Part shown: positions 16,263-25,075 of the stretch, piece by piece
Numbering within the stretch: position 1 is the first letter of the stretch
Layout of the letters: the number at the start of each line of letters is the position of its first letter
Assembly (NCBI GenBank): GCA_963931635.1
Contig: OZ007034.1
Span: forward strand, 496,001 to 560,000
Source: Caccoplasma sp905210875
GTDB lineage: Bacteria > Bacteroidota > Bacteroidia > Bacteroidales > UBA11471
Direction of reading: 5' to 3'
DNA length: 64,000 nt
Notes under the pieces: model-generated
Told to the model about the DNA's origin: nothing
What the model saw: the letters and a program-made list of their open reading frames with translations, nothing else
Database searches by the model: none
Program-made: the position numbers and the translations under genes

Positions 16263-17339
16263 ATGATTTCCGAACAGAAAGCTGCCGTCTCGCATGGCAT
16301 TCTCCTCATCGCTCTGTTTTCGTTCTCAGCCTTTTACATCAGCGAATTCCAATGGGTAAAAGACCTGTCGCTCAGTCCCCTCATCGTAGGTATCATTCTG
16401 GGTATGCTCTACGCCAACAGCCTGCGCAACTACATCCCCGAGACCTGGGTTCCCGGCATCAAGTTCTGCACCAAGCAGATTCTGCGCACGGGTATCGTTC
16501 TCTACGGATTCCGTCTCACGTTCCAACAAGTGCTTGCCATCGGCCTCCCGGCCATCATCATCGACGCCATCGTCATCTTCATCACCCTGCTCCTGGGCGT
16601 CGTGGCCGGACGTCTGCTGAAAATGGACGAGAAAACCTCGCTCATGGTATCGACCGGTAGCGCCATCTGCGGAGCAGCCGCCGTACTGGGAGCCGAGCCC
16701 GTTGTGAAATGTGCCCCGCACAAGACCGCCATCGCCGTGTCGACGGTAGTCATCTTCGGTACGCTCTCGATGTTTCTTTACCCCATTCTCTACCGTGCCG
16801 GCATCTTCGACCTCTCGGCTCAGGAGATGGCCATCTACTCCGGTGCCACACTGCATGAGGTAGCCCACGTGGTAGGCGCCGGCAACGCCATGGACCCCGA
16901 CGGCGCCCTGCACCTGGCCGACCAGGCCACCATCACCAAGATGATTCGTGTCATGATGCTGGCCCCCGTACTGCTCATCATGAGCTACATCATAGCCCGT
17001 GTGCGCCGTGCCCGCCACACCGACGTTGCCGCCGACGGAAAGAGCAAGATATCGGTTCCTTGGTTTGCGTTCGGATTCCTGCTTGTCATCGCCATCAACT
17101 CCCTGCTGCAATCGTTCACCTTCATTCCCGCCGACATCATGACCGCCGGTATCAGCGCCATCAACAGCTTCGACAACTTCCTGCTCACCATGGCCATGAC
17201 CGCCCTCGGTGCCGAGACCAGCATCGACAAGTTCAAACAGGCCGGTGCCAAGCCATTCTACCTGGCCGGCATCATCTACCTGTGGCTTCTCTTCGGCGGA
17301 TATGCCTTGTGTAAATACCTCGTACCGGCCCTATCCTAA
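16263..17339 (+). CDS. YeiH/UPF0324 family membrane protein, putative sulfate exporter
   Basis: 358 residues with about ten hydrophobic helices. The family core is clear: LSPLIVGIILGMLYANS, the long KFCTKQILRTGIVLYGFRL segment, STGSAICGAAAVLGAEPVVKC, and the late SIDKFKQAGAKPFYLAGIIYLWL. Members are annotated as putative sulfate exporters, and expression with LysR regulators is known for some; the true substrate is uncertain. It is monocistronic here, with its own -7 box and no sulfur gene nearby. Confidence 0.85.
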   Translation: MISEQKAAVSHGILLIALFSFSAFYISEFQWVKDLSLSPLIVGIILGMLYANSLRNYIPETWVPGIKFCTKQILRTGIVLYGFRLTFQQVLAIGLPAIIIDAIVIFITLLLGVVAGRLLKMDEKTSLMVSTGSAICGAAAVLGAEPVVKCAPHKTAIAVSTVVIFGTLSMFLYPILYRAGIFDLSAQEMAIYSGATLHEVAHVVGAGNAMDPDGALHLADQATITKMIRVMMLAPVLLIMSYIIARVRRARHTDVAADGKSKISVPWFAFGFLLVIAINSLLQSFTFIPADIMTAGISAINSFDNFLLTMAMTALGAETSIDKFKQAGAKPFYLAGIIYLWLLFGGYALCKYLVPALS

Positions 17340-17394
17340 GCCGATAACAGGAGAAAACGATTTCGGTAAAAACTGTTAAATATTGACCGGGTCA

Positions 17395-17423
17395 TGTAAC
17401 TTTCGACCCATTTGCGGGTCTTA
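17395..17423 (+). promoter_or_regulatory. ECF-sigma-like promoter without an obvious coding target
   Basis: TGTAAC (17395-17400) and GGTCTTA (17417-17423), 16 bp apart, resemble the -35/-10 pair used by Bacteroidetes ECF sigma factors. No sigma or anti-sigma gene follows; the next structures are a terminator and the broken xylanase gene. Confidence 0.35.
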
Positions 17424-17429
17424 CATTCA

Positions 17430-17613
17430 GAGGGCTCGGAAAAATGCACCCGCACACAGGTGGCCCATCCGGACTCGACTAAACAGTTTTTGTGTTTTTT
17501 CCGTTATAAGTCAGAGGGAAAAAGGTTTCGACCTCTTTTCCACAAGATTGAAAAAGGTTACAACAGAGGAGAGGCTCTTCTTTATTTTCGAAGGGTCTCT
17601 CCTCGCTTTTTTT
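17430..17613 (+). ncRNA. Possible untranslated RNA between yeiH-like gene and xylanase pseudogene
   Basis: The interval lies between the ECF-like promoter and a strong terminator. Short open frames here show no domain and poor coding character, so an RNA product or the remnant of a lost gene is more likely than a protein. Support is limited to the promoter and terminator that bracket it. Confidence 0.3.
17566..17613 (+). terminator. Intrinsic terminator upstream of the xylanase pseudogene
   Basis: Arms 17566-17580 and 17590-17604 form a 15-bp stem (GAGGAGAG/CTCTCCTC outside, two wobble pairs inside), followed by GCTTTTTTT. It lies about 230 bp beyond the YeiH-family gene. Confidence 0.8.
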
Positions 17614-17625
17614 ATAAAAAAATAG

Positions 17626-17633
17626 TACGTTTG
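17626..17633 (+). promoter_or_regulatory. -7 box of the xylanase pseudogene
   Basis: TACGTTTG, just after the terminator and 27 bp before the ATG at 17660. Confidence 0.55.
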
Positions 17634-17659
17634 TGTTACGTCTACACATTTATAACCTT

Positions 17660-18757
17660 ATGAATGCATTCCAACGCCTTATCCTCATGGTATCGATATA
17701 CGGCTGCACTCCGCTCTTTGCTCAGACCGGCACTCCGATACCCTCACTCTCCGGCACCGCCGACGGCCAGTTCTACATAGGTGCCGCCGTCGAGCCCCGC
17801 CAGCTGCAAGGTCCGGAGGGCGAACTGCTGAAAAGACAGGTCAACACCCTCACCGCCGAGAATGCCATGAAGATGTATGCCCTGTGAACGGGCAACGACA
17901 GTGCCACCTACCGCTGGGCCGCTGCCGACCGCATCGTCGACTTTGCCCGCGAAAACGGCATGAAAGTGCGGGGACACACCTTGATATGGCACAACGCGCC
18001 CGCCGCATTTTTCAAAGACGAGAACGGCAACGACCTCGACTCGGCTGCACTCTACCGCCGCACCGAAGCCTATATGCGCGCCGTACTTACCCACTTCGAC
18101 AGCACCGTCTTCTGCTGGGACGTCGTGAACGAGGCCATCGCCGAGCGCGACGGCGAGGGGAGCATCTACCGGCAAGACTCGCCGTGGTACCGCATCTGCG
18201 GAGCCGATTACATTGCCTGGGCTTTCCGCACGGCCCATCGCATACGCCCCGACGTAAAACTCTTCTACAACGATTACAGCCTCGTCTATCCCGACAAGCT
18301 GCAACGCACCCTCACCATGCTGCGCCAGTTGCTGGCCGAGGGGGTACCCATCGACGGTGTGGGTATGCAGGCCCACTGGAACAACGCGGTTACCGCCGAA
18401 CAGATACAGGCAGCCGTCGACTCCTTTGCCATGCTGGGACTCGACATACACATCACCGAGCTCGACCTCACCATCTACGGCAACTATCACGACGGCGCCC
18501 GCCAGGCAACCACAGCCACCCTCCCCTACGATGCCGAGACAAGCCGGCGGCAGGCCGAGGCTTACGCCCGCTTCTTCGAGGTATTCCACCGCAACAGCGA
18601 CAAGATTTCGTCGGTTACCCTGTGGGGCATCGCCGACAATCACACCTGGCTCAACAACCACCCCGTAAAAGGGCGCCGCGACTACCCGCTGCTCTTCGAT
18701 ACCCTGCAACAACCCAAGGAGGCATTCTTCCGGGTCATCGACACGCTGACGGAGTAA
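17660..18757 (+). pseudogene. GH10 endo-1,4-beta-xylanase interrupted by an in-frame TGA
   Basis: A signal peptide (MNAFQRLILMVSIYGCTPLFA) and the first GH10 strand (FYIGAAVE; NTLTAENAMKMYAL) read up to codon 75. Codon 76 is TGA (17885-17887). The same frame then continues without any other stop through TGNDSATYRWAAADRIVDF, MKVRGHTLIWHN, the acid/base motif DVVNEAIAE and the nucleophile motif HITELDLT to the end at 18757. The total of about 365 codons is normal for a single-domain GH10 enzyme, and the catalytic glutamates are intact. One base change therefore separates this from a full gene. A start at 17960 could give the C-terminal 265 residues, but these would lack the signal peptide and the first barrel strands. 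Confidence 0.85.
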
Positions 18758-18810
18758 CCCGCATCATATTCTCCCGAGAACCCTTCTCTTCTTTGAAATA
18801 ACAAAACCCT

Positions 18811-18968
18811 GAAAACCACAACGACCATGAAACGACTGTTGCTTATCGGCCTGCTGGCAACCGTTCTTCTCCCGCTGGCGGCGCAAAAAAAAGAACGGTC
18901 GATAGAAATCGACCAAAACGCCAGCATCGACATCGACGAAGTATTTGATGCCATGGGGATAGGAATTG
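18811..18968 (+). repeat. Direct repeat unit 1 (5' part of secreted paralog A)
   Basis: 158 bp matching 19569-19726 with a single mismatch (codon 3). It covers 16 bp before the ATG, the signal peptide and the first ~47 codons. Identity stops abruptly after GGAATTG. Confidence 0.9.
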
Positions 18969-19519
18969 CAAACTTCGACCTGAGCGCACTTCGCAACGAG
19001 ACCTACAAACTCACCCTCTACATCGACGAATACCTAAATGAAGAAAAACTCGAACGAGTATTCGATGGATATATCATCGGAGACAACTGGAACCCCCTGC
19101 CCGAAGATGCCGACCAGCGCAAAGAATTTATCAAAAAGAAAAATCTCGATGTTCCGAGAAAAGCCAAACGTTGGCACGTCGACGAGATAAATGTCTATAT
19201 CGTGCCCCTAAACGACAGCACATCAAAAATAGTCCTTCATACACCCTCCGCCACAGTTTACAGGAATGTTCATTTACAAACTCTGCCCGAGGAGAGCAAA
19301 CCGATATACGACTTCCGTCCTTTTCATAAGATTCAACTCACCGACCAAAAACACCAGGAAATACCCCTTGCGGTTTACAGTTCTAACTGGTTCGACAAGG
19401 AAGCCGGCATGGCTCGCTCGTGTTATGGAGATATCTCGCCCGATATGAGCGATGAGTTTTTCAGCCTGACCCATCACTATTTTGTACCCGTTCTTATACT
19501 CGACAAGCGGGAGAAATAA
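18827..19519 (+). CDS. Secreted hypothetical protein, tandem paralog A (230 aa)
   Basis: Unrecognised family. A signal peptide (MKRLLLIGLLATVLLPLAA) is followed by KKERSIEIDQNASIDIDEVFDAMGI, then a beta-rich body with pieces conserved in the neighbours: LYIDEY, GDNWxPLPEDADxRKEFIKK, YDFRPF, EIPLAVYSS and RSCYGDIS. The two copies downstream share this layout. The mature protein is soluble and has no lipobox, so a periplasmic or exported location is likely. It lies 70 bp after the xylanase pseudogene and may be co-transcribed with it. Confidence 0.75.
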   Translation: MKRLLLIGLLATVLLPLAAQKKERSIEIDQNASIDIDEVFDAMGIGIANFDLSALRNETYKLTLYIDEYLNEEKLERVFDGYIIGDNWNPLPEDADQRKEFIKKKNLDVPRKAKRWHVDEINVYIVPLNDSTSKIVLHTPSATVYRNVHLQTLPEESKPIYDFRPFHKIQLTDQKHQEIPLAVYSSNWFDKEAGMARSCYGDISPDMSDEFFSLTHHYFVPVLILDKREK

Positions 19520-19568
19520 GTTTTCTTCTTGCAATAAAGAAACTCCGACATTAATCATCAGAAAACCC

Positions 19569-19726
19569 GAAAACCACAACGACCATGAAACGCCTGTTGC
19601 TTATCGGCCTGCTGGCAACCGTTCTTCTCCCGCTGGCGGCGCAAAAAAAAGAACGGTCGATAGAAATCGACCAAAACGCCAGCATCGACATCGACGAAGT
19701 ATTTGATGCCATGGGGATAGGAATTG
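19569..19726 (+). repeat. Direct repeat unit 2 (5' part of secreted paralog B)
   Basis: Second copy of the 158-bp repeat. A further shared block of about 65 bp lies inside the genes (around 19103 and 19858), with diverged sequence between. Confidence 0.9.
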
Positions 19727-20280
19727 TAAACTACGATTTAAGTACACTTCGCAACGATACCTACAAGCTCTCCCTCTACATCGACGAATACAAGAATGGT
19801 AAAAAAGTAGAACGCGACTACGAACTTACCATCGGAGACAACTGGCAACCCCTACCCGAAGATGCCGACAAGCGCAAAGAATTTATCAAAAAGAAAAATC
19901 TCGATGTTCCGAGAAAAGCCACACGCTGGCACATTGATAAAATGAGCATCTATCTCGTACCCAAAAACGACAGTATCTCAAAAATAGTTATTCGCACACC
20001 ACGAAGGAATGCGATAAAAGAAGTGCGGTTGCAAGCCGTACCCCAATATTACTACAAGCTGATACGCTATGATTTCCGCCCCTTCGCCATAGCACCTCTT
20101 ACCGACCAACAACGGCAGGAGATACCCTTGGCCATTTACAATTCCTTCTGGTTCGATCCGAAAATCGACATATGCCGCTCTTGCTACGGCGACATCACTG
20201 GCAGCATGAGTGAAGATGTCTTCACGTTGTCGCCCCACTACTATGTAATAGGTATCCGGCTCGACAGGCGGGAGAAATAA
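19585..20280 (+). CDS. Secreted hypothetical protein, tandem paralog B (231 aa)
   Basis: Same architecture as paralog A. The first 47 residues are the same as in A, after which identity falls, rises again over EDADKRKEFIKKKNLDVPRKA, and falls once more. Conserved C-terminal pieces are YDFRPFAIAPLT, QEIPLAIYNSFWFD and RSCYGDITGSM. The alternation of near-identical and diverged blocks suggests gene conversion or selection on the variable parts. There is a signal peptide and no lipobox. Function unknown. Confidence 0.75.
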   Translation: MKRLLLIGLLATVLLPLAAQKKERSIEIDQNASIDIDEVFDAMGIGIVNYDLSTLRNDTYKLSLYIDEYKNGKKVERDYELTIGDNWQPLPEDADKRKEFIKKKNLDVPRKATRWHIDKMSIYLVPKNDSISKIVIRTPRRNAIKEVRLQAVPQYYYKLIRYDFRPFAIAPLTDQQRQEIPLAIYNSFWFDPKIDICRSCYGDITGSMSEDVFTLSPHYYVIGIRLDRREK

Positions 20281-20309
20281 TTTCCTCCAATTTATCAACA
20301 GTCGAGAGT

Positions 20310-20327
20310 CGGCAAGAAATTTTGCCG
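20310..20327 (+). terminator. Weak hairpin after paralog B
   Basis: CGGCAA (20310-20315) pairs with TTGCCG (20322-20327) inside a partly paired GAG...CTC frame. There is no T-run, so it may only slow transcription. The remainder of the 236-bp gap holds the promoter of paralog C. Confidence 0.4.
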
Positions 20328-20444
20328 GCCCTCGCCCGCATATCATAGTCAGGACAGCTCACCCTGGCACAATGGCCATTGGTGGCGGATAATATCCCGT
20401 CTAAAAAACAAATTGCATCGTAGCAGGCTTTCAAATATTTAAAC

Positions 20445-20452
20445 TAATTTTG
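20445..20452 (+). promoter_or_regulatory. -7 box of paralog C
   Basis: TAATTTTG, 65 bp before the start at 20517, indicating separate transcription from A and B. Confidence 0.55.
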
Positions 20453-20516
20453 CAGCAGAGTGTAACCTTTCTGTTTACCGTGCGTCTATTGTATAAAATC
20501 TAAACACCCCGAAATC

Positions 20517-21215
20517 ATGAAACACCTGTTCCTGACATTATTATTCGCAAGCCTATTATTACCCGTCAATGCCCAAGAAAAAGAGCCTCGCATAAAAGCC
20601 GACAAGATATCCCATACAGATATTATAAATGTCCTCGAAGAAATGAATATCCACATAGCCCATTTCGATTTGAGCGAACTCGACAAAAAAGAATACAATA
20701 TCAACTTCTATATCGATGAATACAGACTCGGGGAAAAAACCAACCGTATCGCCAATTTCAAAATAGGACGAAACCGGCAAGACCTGCCTGAAAAGGCCGA
20801 TGAACGTGCTGCATTCATAAAGGCTCTTAACCTCGACATCTCAAAAAAGGCTAAATATTGGACCCTAAATCAGATGAGTATATACGTTACACCAGAAAAC
20901 GATTCTACCGTGACCATCACCATGAGCTGTCCTCTTGGGTCGATTAACAAACAAGTAAAAATTGAGGCCCTCCCTCAAAACAAAAAACCCATATACGATT
21001 TTCGCACATTCGAAATTGCCCCGGTAACGAAAAAAACACAAGAAATTCCTCTCATTATCTACAACTCTTATTTCTTCGATGAGAAGCACAACATGTCCCG
21101 CTCATGCTACGGAAACATTACCGCAGAAATGACAGAAGAGATTTTCGATAGACTCCCGCACTATTATGTCATTGGGATTACGCTCAAAGAAATAGAAAAA
21201 CAGCATAAGCGATAA
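20517..21215 (+). CDS. Secreted hypothetical protein, tandem paralog C (232 aa)
   Basis: The diverged third member of the cluster. The signal peptide (MKHLFLTLLFASLLLPVNA) differs in sequence, but the body keeps the same order of landmarks: KADKISHTDIINVLEEMNIHIAHFDLSEL, FYIDEYRLGEK, DERAAFIKALNLDISKKAKYW at matching positions, YDFRTFEIAPV, EIPLIIYNSYFFDE and RSCYGNITAEM. It is more A/T-rich than A and B, so it is an older copy. It ends at a bidirectional terminator. Confidence 0.75.
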   Translation: MKHLFLTLLFASLLLPVNAQEKEPRIKADKISHTDIINVLEEMNIHIAHFDLSELDKKEYNINFYIDEYRLGEKTNRIANFKIGRNRQDLPEKADERAAFIKALNLDISKKAKYWTLNQMSIYVTPENDSTVTITMSCPLGSINKQVKIEALPQNKKPIYDFRTFEIAPVTKKTQEIPLIIYNSYFFDEKHNMSRSCYGNITAEMTEEIFDRLPHYYVIGITLKEIEKQHKR

Positions 21216-21248
21216 AATAACGGGCAGCATAAAATGCTGCCCGTTATT
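21216..21248. terminator. Bidirectional terminator between paralog C and the PCMD gene
   Basis: Arms 21216-21230 and 21234-21248 (AATAACGGGCAGCAT and complement) form a 15-bp stem with an AAA loop. T-rich sequence follows on the plus strand and A/T-rich sequence on the minus strand. Confidence 0.85.
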
Positions 21249-21306
21249 TATATATTTCTCATGTCTATGGCAGGGAGACACAATCTGTGCCTTTGCACCC
21301 AACCGC

Positions 21307-22263
21307 TCAATACACGAGCGAAACATTGTCTATCCAGAAGCAGGTACCCACAGCACCTATAAAGGCTCCCTTGTCGCCCGAAGAGATGCGCAGCATCAGA
21401 TGCGTGGGCTGTGCATCGGCGTCGGCCCAACCCACCACTTGTATGGGCACATTCTCGCCCCGGCTGTTGGTCGTGTAGCGAGGGCCATCGGGCAAGACGA
21501 GGGCCATCTCGGGGGTGTAACAGGATTCATTACTGATGTCGCCGTAATAGATGGGTATGCGATAGCCGTTCTGCCACTCGGCAACAGACTCGGTAAACTT
21601 GTGGTAGGCCGTACCCACCCGGCGGGCATAGACATTGCCCTCCTCGTCTTCCCAGCGCTGTATGAGGTAGAGACTTATCTCGGCATTGTCCTTGCCTTCA
21701 ATCTCCGATGAGCGGAGGCCGGTAGCCTTCACCAACTGGTCGGCCAACTGCAATTTATAGTCGAGTTGCAACGCTTTGGGACGTTGGGTGAAAGGAATGC
21801 CCTGGTCGAGTTTACCTTGCGGATTCTTGGCATTCTTCACAGGCTCTTTTACGGCACCCAAAAACACCGAACCGGTGGCGACCACCGTAATGTTCACCAT
21901 ACCGAGTGCCTTGCAGGTCTCCTTGCGCACTTCGAGGCGGGCACACCTATTTCCCGGCTCACGCTCCTCGGGAAAGACGGTTACACTCACCTTGTCGATA
22001 CCCACAGGGCTGGCCCACACACTCGAACCTCCCCACGGCGAGTCGCTCGACTCCCGCACCCAAGGCTCGGCTCCGTTGATGGTCTGCTCGGGTCCTATGT
22101 GATACACCTCCTTGGTGGCACCACCCAGCAGGGCCGACTCCTTGATGATGCGAGTCGTCCATCGCTCCATGTCGCCATAAGGCAACAACTCAACCCTCTC
22201 CGACTGGGCACTAAGCACTCCCGGCAGGCATACAGCACAAACAAACAACAAATTCTTTATCAT
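21307..22263 (-). CDS. Secreted PCMD-domain (putative carbohydrate metabolism) protein
   Basis: 318 residues. A signal peptide (MIKNLLFVCAVCLPGVLSA) is followed by SERVELLPYGDMERWTTR, which matches the N-terminal strand of PCMD-type proteins. Later come LQLDYKLQ, a YLIQRWEDEEG segment, and the terminal AVGTCFWIDNVSLVY, typical of the jelly-roll ending. PCMD proteins are common in Bacteroidetes surface glycan systems and are thought to bind carbohydrate; enzymatic activity is not established. No SusC/D pair is adjacent here. It has its own promoter (-7 box at 22284-22291). Confidence 0.7.
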   Translation of the reverse strand: MIKNLLFVCAVCLPGVLSAQSERVELLPYGDMERWTTRIIKESALLGGATKEVYHIGPEQTINGAEPWVRESSDSPWGGSSVWASPVGIDKVSVTVFPEEREPGNRCARLEVRKETCKALGMVNITVVATGSVFLGAVKEPVKNAKNPQGKLDQGIPFTQRPKALQLDYKLQLADQLVKATGLRSSEIEGKDNAEISLYLIQRWEDEEGNVYARRVGTAYHKFTESVAEWQNGYRIPIYYGDISNESCYTPEMALVLPDGPRYTTNSRGENVPIQVVGWADADAQPTHLMLRISSGDKGAFIGAVGTCFWIDNVSLVY

Positions 22264-22283
22264 ATACGGTACTTAATTCACGA

Positions 22284-22291
22284 CAAAGATA
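22284..22291 (-). promoter_or_regulatory. -7 box of the PCMD gene
   Basis: TATCTTTG on the minus strand, 21 bp before the start codon. Confidence 0.6.
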
Positions 22292-22480
22292 GGCAATAGG
22301 GCAGAAAACGCATAGAAGCTCCGAAAGTTTTTTCGGTAAATTCGACTTTTTCTACTCAATTTCCGACACGACAAAGTAATTTTGTCGCCTTTAACCCATG
22401 ATTTATATCATTTTCTCGCGACTTACGGGCAGACAAGGTCGATTAACCGGGCAAAAACCAACTTTTCGACAAAAAATAAC

Positions 22481-22488
22481 TACCTTTG
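22481..22488 (+). promoter_or_regulatory. -7 box of fabD
   Basis: TACCTTTG, 36 bp before the fabD start at 22524. It also shows that an upstream in-frame ATG (22398) lies before the transcript start. Confidence 0.65.
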
Positions 22489-22523
22489 TGCAGTTTTTAC
22501 AAAAACATTATAACCTAACGATT

Positions 22524-23405
22524 ATGAAAGCATTTGTATTTCCGGGACAAGGCGCCCAATTCGTAGGCATGGGCAAAGAGCTGTACGACACCAACAGCGA
22601 AGCCAAAGCCATGTTTGAGAAAGCCAACGAGATATTAGGTTTCCGCATCACCGACCTGATGTTTGCCGGAACCGACGAAGACCTGCGTCAGACCAAGGTT
22701 ACCCAGCCGGCCATCTTCCTGCACTCGGTGATTCTCGCCAAAACAATGGGTGAAGCCTTCTGCCCCGACATGGTAGCCGGACACTCGCTCGGCGAATTCT
22801 CGGCCCTGGTTGCTGCCGGAGCCCTTTCGTTTGAAGACGGCGTACGCCTGGTAGCTGCCCGCGCCCGCGCCATGCAGAAAGCCTGCGAGGCTACTCCATC
22901 GACCATGGCTGCCGTACTGGCTCTCCCCGATGAGAAAATAGAAGAGATATGCGCTTCGGTAACCGAAGGCGTTGTCGTTCCGGCCAACTACAACTGCCCG
23001 GGACAAGTCGTTATCTCGGGAGACGAAAAAGGTATCGATGCAGCATGCGAGAAAATGCTCGCCGCCGGAGCTAAACGTGCCCTGAAACTGAAAGTGGGTG
23101 GAGCCTTCCACTCACCGCTGATGGAACCGGCCCGCGCCGAACTGGCCGAAGCTATTGCTCACACCCAGTTCTTCGAGCCCAAATGCCCCGTTTACCAAAA
23201 CGTGAGCGCACAGGCTGTAACCGACCCTGCCGCCATCAAAGCCAACCTGATAGCCCAACTCACCGCTCCGGTACGCTGGACACAATCGGTGCTCAACATG
23301 ATTGCCGACGGTGCCACCTCGTTTACCGAAGTAGGACCCGGCAGCGTGCTGCAAGGCCTTATCAAGAAAATCAACAAAGAGGTAGAGACCTCGGGCGTGC
23401 AATAA
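22524..23405 (+). CDS. fabD: Malonyl-CoA:ACP transacylase FabD
   Basis: 293 residues starting MKAFVFPGQGAQFVGMG. This start is chosen because it gives the normal FabD length and lies after the promoter. The active-site serine is in GHSLGE and the catalytic His in GGAFHSPLM. The oxyanion loop FPGQGAQ and the late VSAQAVTD segment are typical. It transfers malonyl from CoA to acyl-carrier protein at the start of fatty-acid synthesis. The gene stands alone, with its own terminator, and not in a fab cluster. Confidence 0.96.
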   Translation: MKAFVFPGQGAQFVGMGKELYDTNSEAKAMFEKANEILGFRITDLMFAGTDEDLRQTKVTQPAIFLHSVILAKTMGEAFCPDMVAGHSLGEFSALVAAGALSFEDGVRLVAARARAMQKACEATPSTMAAVLALPDEKIEEICASVTEGVVVPANYNCPGQVVISGDEKGIDAACEKMLAAGAKRALKLKVGGAFHSPLMEPARAELAEAIAHTQFFEPKCPVYQNVSAQAVTDPAAIKANLIAQLTAPVRWTQSVLNMIADGATSFTEVGPGSVLQGLIKKINKEVETSGVQ

Positions 23406-23475
23406 ACCGTCCATCAACCTCTCAACGGGTCGTTGACATTCTATCCAACCCGTCGACTTTGTAAACCTTTAATCC

Positions 23476-23515
23476 GAAGGGGCATAACAAATCCACACGA
23501 TTGTTATGCCCCTTC
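23476..23515 (+). terminator. Terminator of fabD
   Basis: Arms 23476-23490 and 23501-23515 (GAAGGGGCATAACAA and complement) form a 15-bp stem. Only a short A/T-rich tail follows. Confidence 0.75.
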
Positions 23516-23581
23516 TAAATTATATCTGCAGGCCCGGTAGCATTGCGGTACATACAGTAGAAAAGCGCGAATCAATATAAA

Positions 23582-23615
23582 TAAGGCGTCGGGAAAGGAA
23601 CTTCCCGACGCCTTA
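23582..23615 (-). terminator. Terminator at the end of the nuo-atp block
   Basis: Arms 23582-23595 and 23602-23615 form a 14-bp stem (TAAGGCGTCGGGAA and complement), 24 bp past the nuoN stop. The minus strand continues ATTTATATT. Confidence 0.8.
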
Positions 23616-23639
23616 CCTGTCGTATATATCTATCAGAAA

Positions 23640-25061
23640 TTACATGCCAAAGGAAAGCGGTGCAATCGATGAATAGATGCCGCTAATGAGGCCCACAAGC
23701 AGCACACCGAGCACACACAGCGAGATGCTGAGTTTCGAAGCTCCGTCGCTCTGAATGGCCGGTATCACACAATCGTCCTGACGGATAAACATCGCCTTCA
23801 CCACCAGCAGATAGTAATAGAGCGAGATAATGGTATTGAGCAGGGCGATGAACACCAGCACATAGAATCCTTCCTCGACGGCCGCATAGAAAATAAAGAA
23901 CTTGCTGAAAAATCCGGCAAAAGGAGGAATACCGGCCAGAGAGAAGAGCGCCAGCATCAAGGCAACACTCAACTTGGGATTGGTACGATAGAGACCGTTG
24001 TAATCGTCCATGTCGACCTTGCCCGTTGCGTTCTCAATAACCGAAATTACACCAAACACGGCCAGGTTGGAGAATACATACACCAACACATAATAGATGA
24101 GCGAGGTCATACCCACGGCCGAACCGGCAATAACACCCAGCAGAATATATCCGGCCTGCGAAATCGAAGAGAAGGCCATGAAGCGTTTGAGGTTTTTCTG
24201 ACGCACGGCAAAAAGGTTACCTATGGTAATGGTAATGACGATGAGTCCCCACAGTACCGGTTGCCATACGGCAGCCACCGAAGAGAAGACCTTGAAGAGT
24301 ACCACCATCAGGGCAAAGGCGGCAGCACCTTTGGAGATGACCGAGAGATAGGCCGTGATGGAGGTCGGAGCTCCCTGGTAGACATCGGCCGTCCAGAGAT
24401 GGAAGGGCACGATGGAAATCTTGAATCCCATACCGGCAAGGAAAAGGACAAGGCCTACATAAAGAAGCGGCGTGCCCACCAGACTGGCAGCAATATCGTC
24501 GAAGTAGAGCGTACCCACAGCACCGTAAATGAAGGAGATACCCAACAGCATGAGCGACGAAGAGAAGAGTGCCACAAAGACATACTTGGCAGCAGCCTCG
24601 TAAGAAAGTTGATGGTATTTCTCAATGGCGACAAGTGCCGTAAGCGGAAGCGATGCCATTTCAAGACCGATGAAGAATATCAGGAAGTTACCCGACGAAA
24701 TCATCAGGTACATACCCAGCAGGGTCATCAGCGTGAGCACATAAAACTCACCCCGACGCACTTTCATGTCGGGAGCTTTGGCCCACACATTGGCCTGGAT
24801 AAGAACCAGCAACGTTCCTATGTTAAGAACGATTTTTACAATATTAATAGCCGGAGAGGTCTGATACATACCGCCGAAAGCCTCACCTGTCGCAGGGTTG
24901 AAAAAGAGGAAAGCCGTCTGCACAGCCAGTAACAGGCAGGCAACCCAAGAGAAAGCGCGGCGGCCCTTCTCGGTAGAGAATGTGTCGTAAAGAAACAGGA
25001 CTAGAATGACTGTCAGAAGCGACAACTCATCGCGCATCCATAAAAAGTTTGAAAAATCCAT
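23640..25061 (-). CDS. nuoN: NADH-quinone oxidoreductase (complex I) subunit N
   Basis: 473 residues with about 14 hydrophobic helices. It has the antiporter-like core: the membrane glutamate in FFIGLEMASLPLTALVA, GMGFKISIVPFHLWTADVYQGAPT with the proton-path Lys and His, and LKRFMAFSSISQAGYILLG. It forms one of the three proton-pumping modules of the complex I membrane arm. It is the last gene of the block, 14 bp after nuoM. Confidence 0.95.
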   Translation of the reverse strand: MDFSNFLWMRDELSLLTVILVLFLYDTFSTEKGRRAFSWVACLLLAVQTAFLFFNPATGEAFGGMYQTSPAINIVKIVLNIGTLLVLIQANVWAKAPDMKVRRGEFYVLTLMTLLGMYLMISSGNFLIFFIGLEMASLPLTALVAIEKYHQLSYEAAAKYVFVALFSSSLMLLGISFIYGAVGTLYFDDIAASLVGTPLLYVGLVLFLAGMGFKISIVPFHLWTADVYQGAPTSITAYLSVISKGAAAFALMVVLFKVFSSVAAVWQPVLWGLIVITITIGNLFAVRQKNLKRFMAFSSISQAGYILLGVIAGSAVGMTSLIYYVLVYVFSNLAVFGVISVIENATGKVDMDDYNGLYRTNPKLSVALMLALFSLAGIPPFAGFFSKFFIFYAAVEEGFYVLVFIALLNTIISLYYYLLVVKAMFIRQDDCVIPAIQSDGASKLSISLCVLGVLLVGLISGIYSSIAPLSFGM

Positions 25062-25075
25062 ATACTTTTCCTTGA

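Noticed and set aside
17885..17887. TGA recoding (selenocysteine or stop reassignment) in the xylanase
   Set aside because: No selenocysteine structure is evident after the codon, GH10 enzymes do not need Cys or Sec there, and TGA is used as a normal stop elsewhere in the window.
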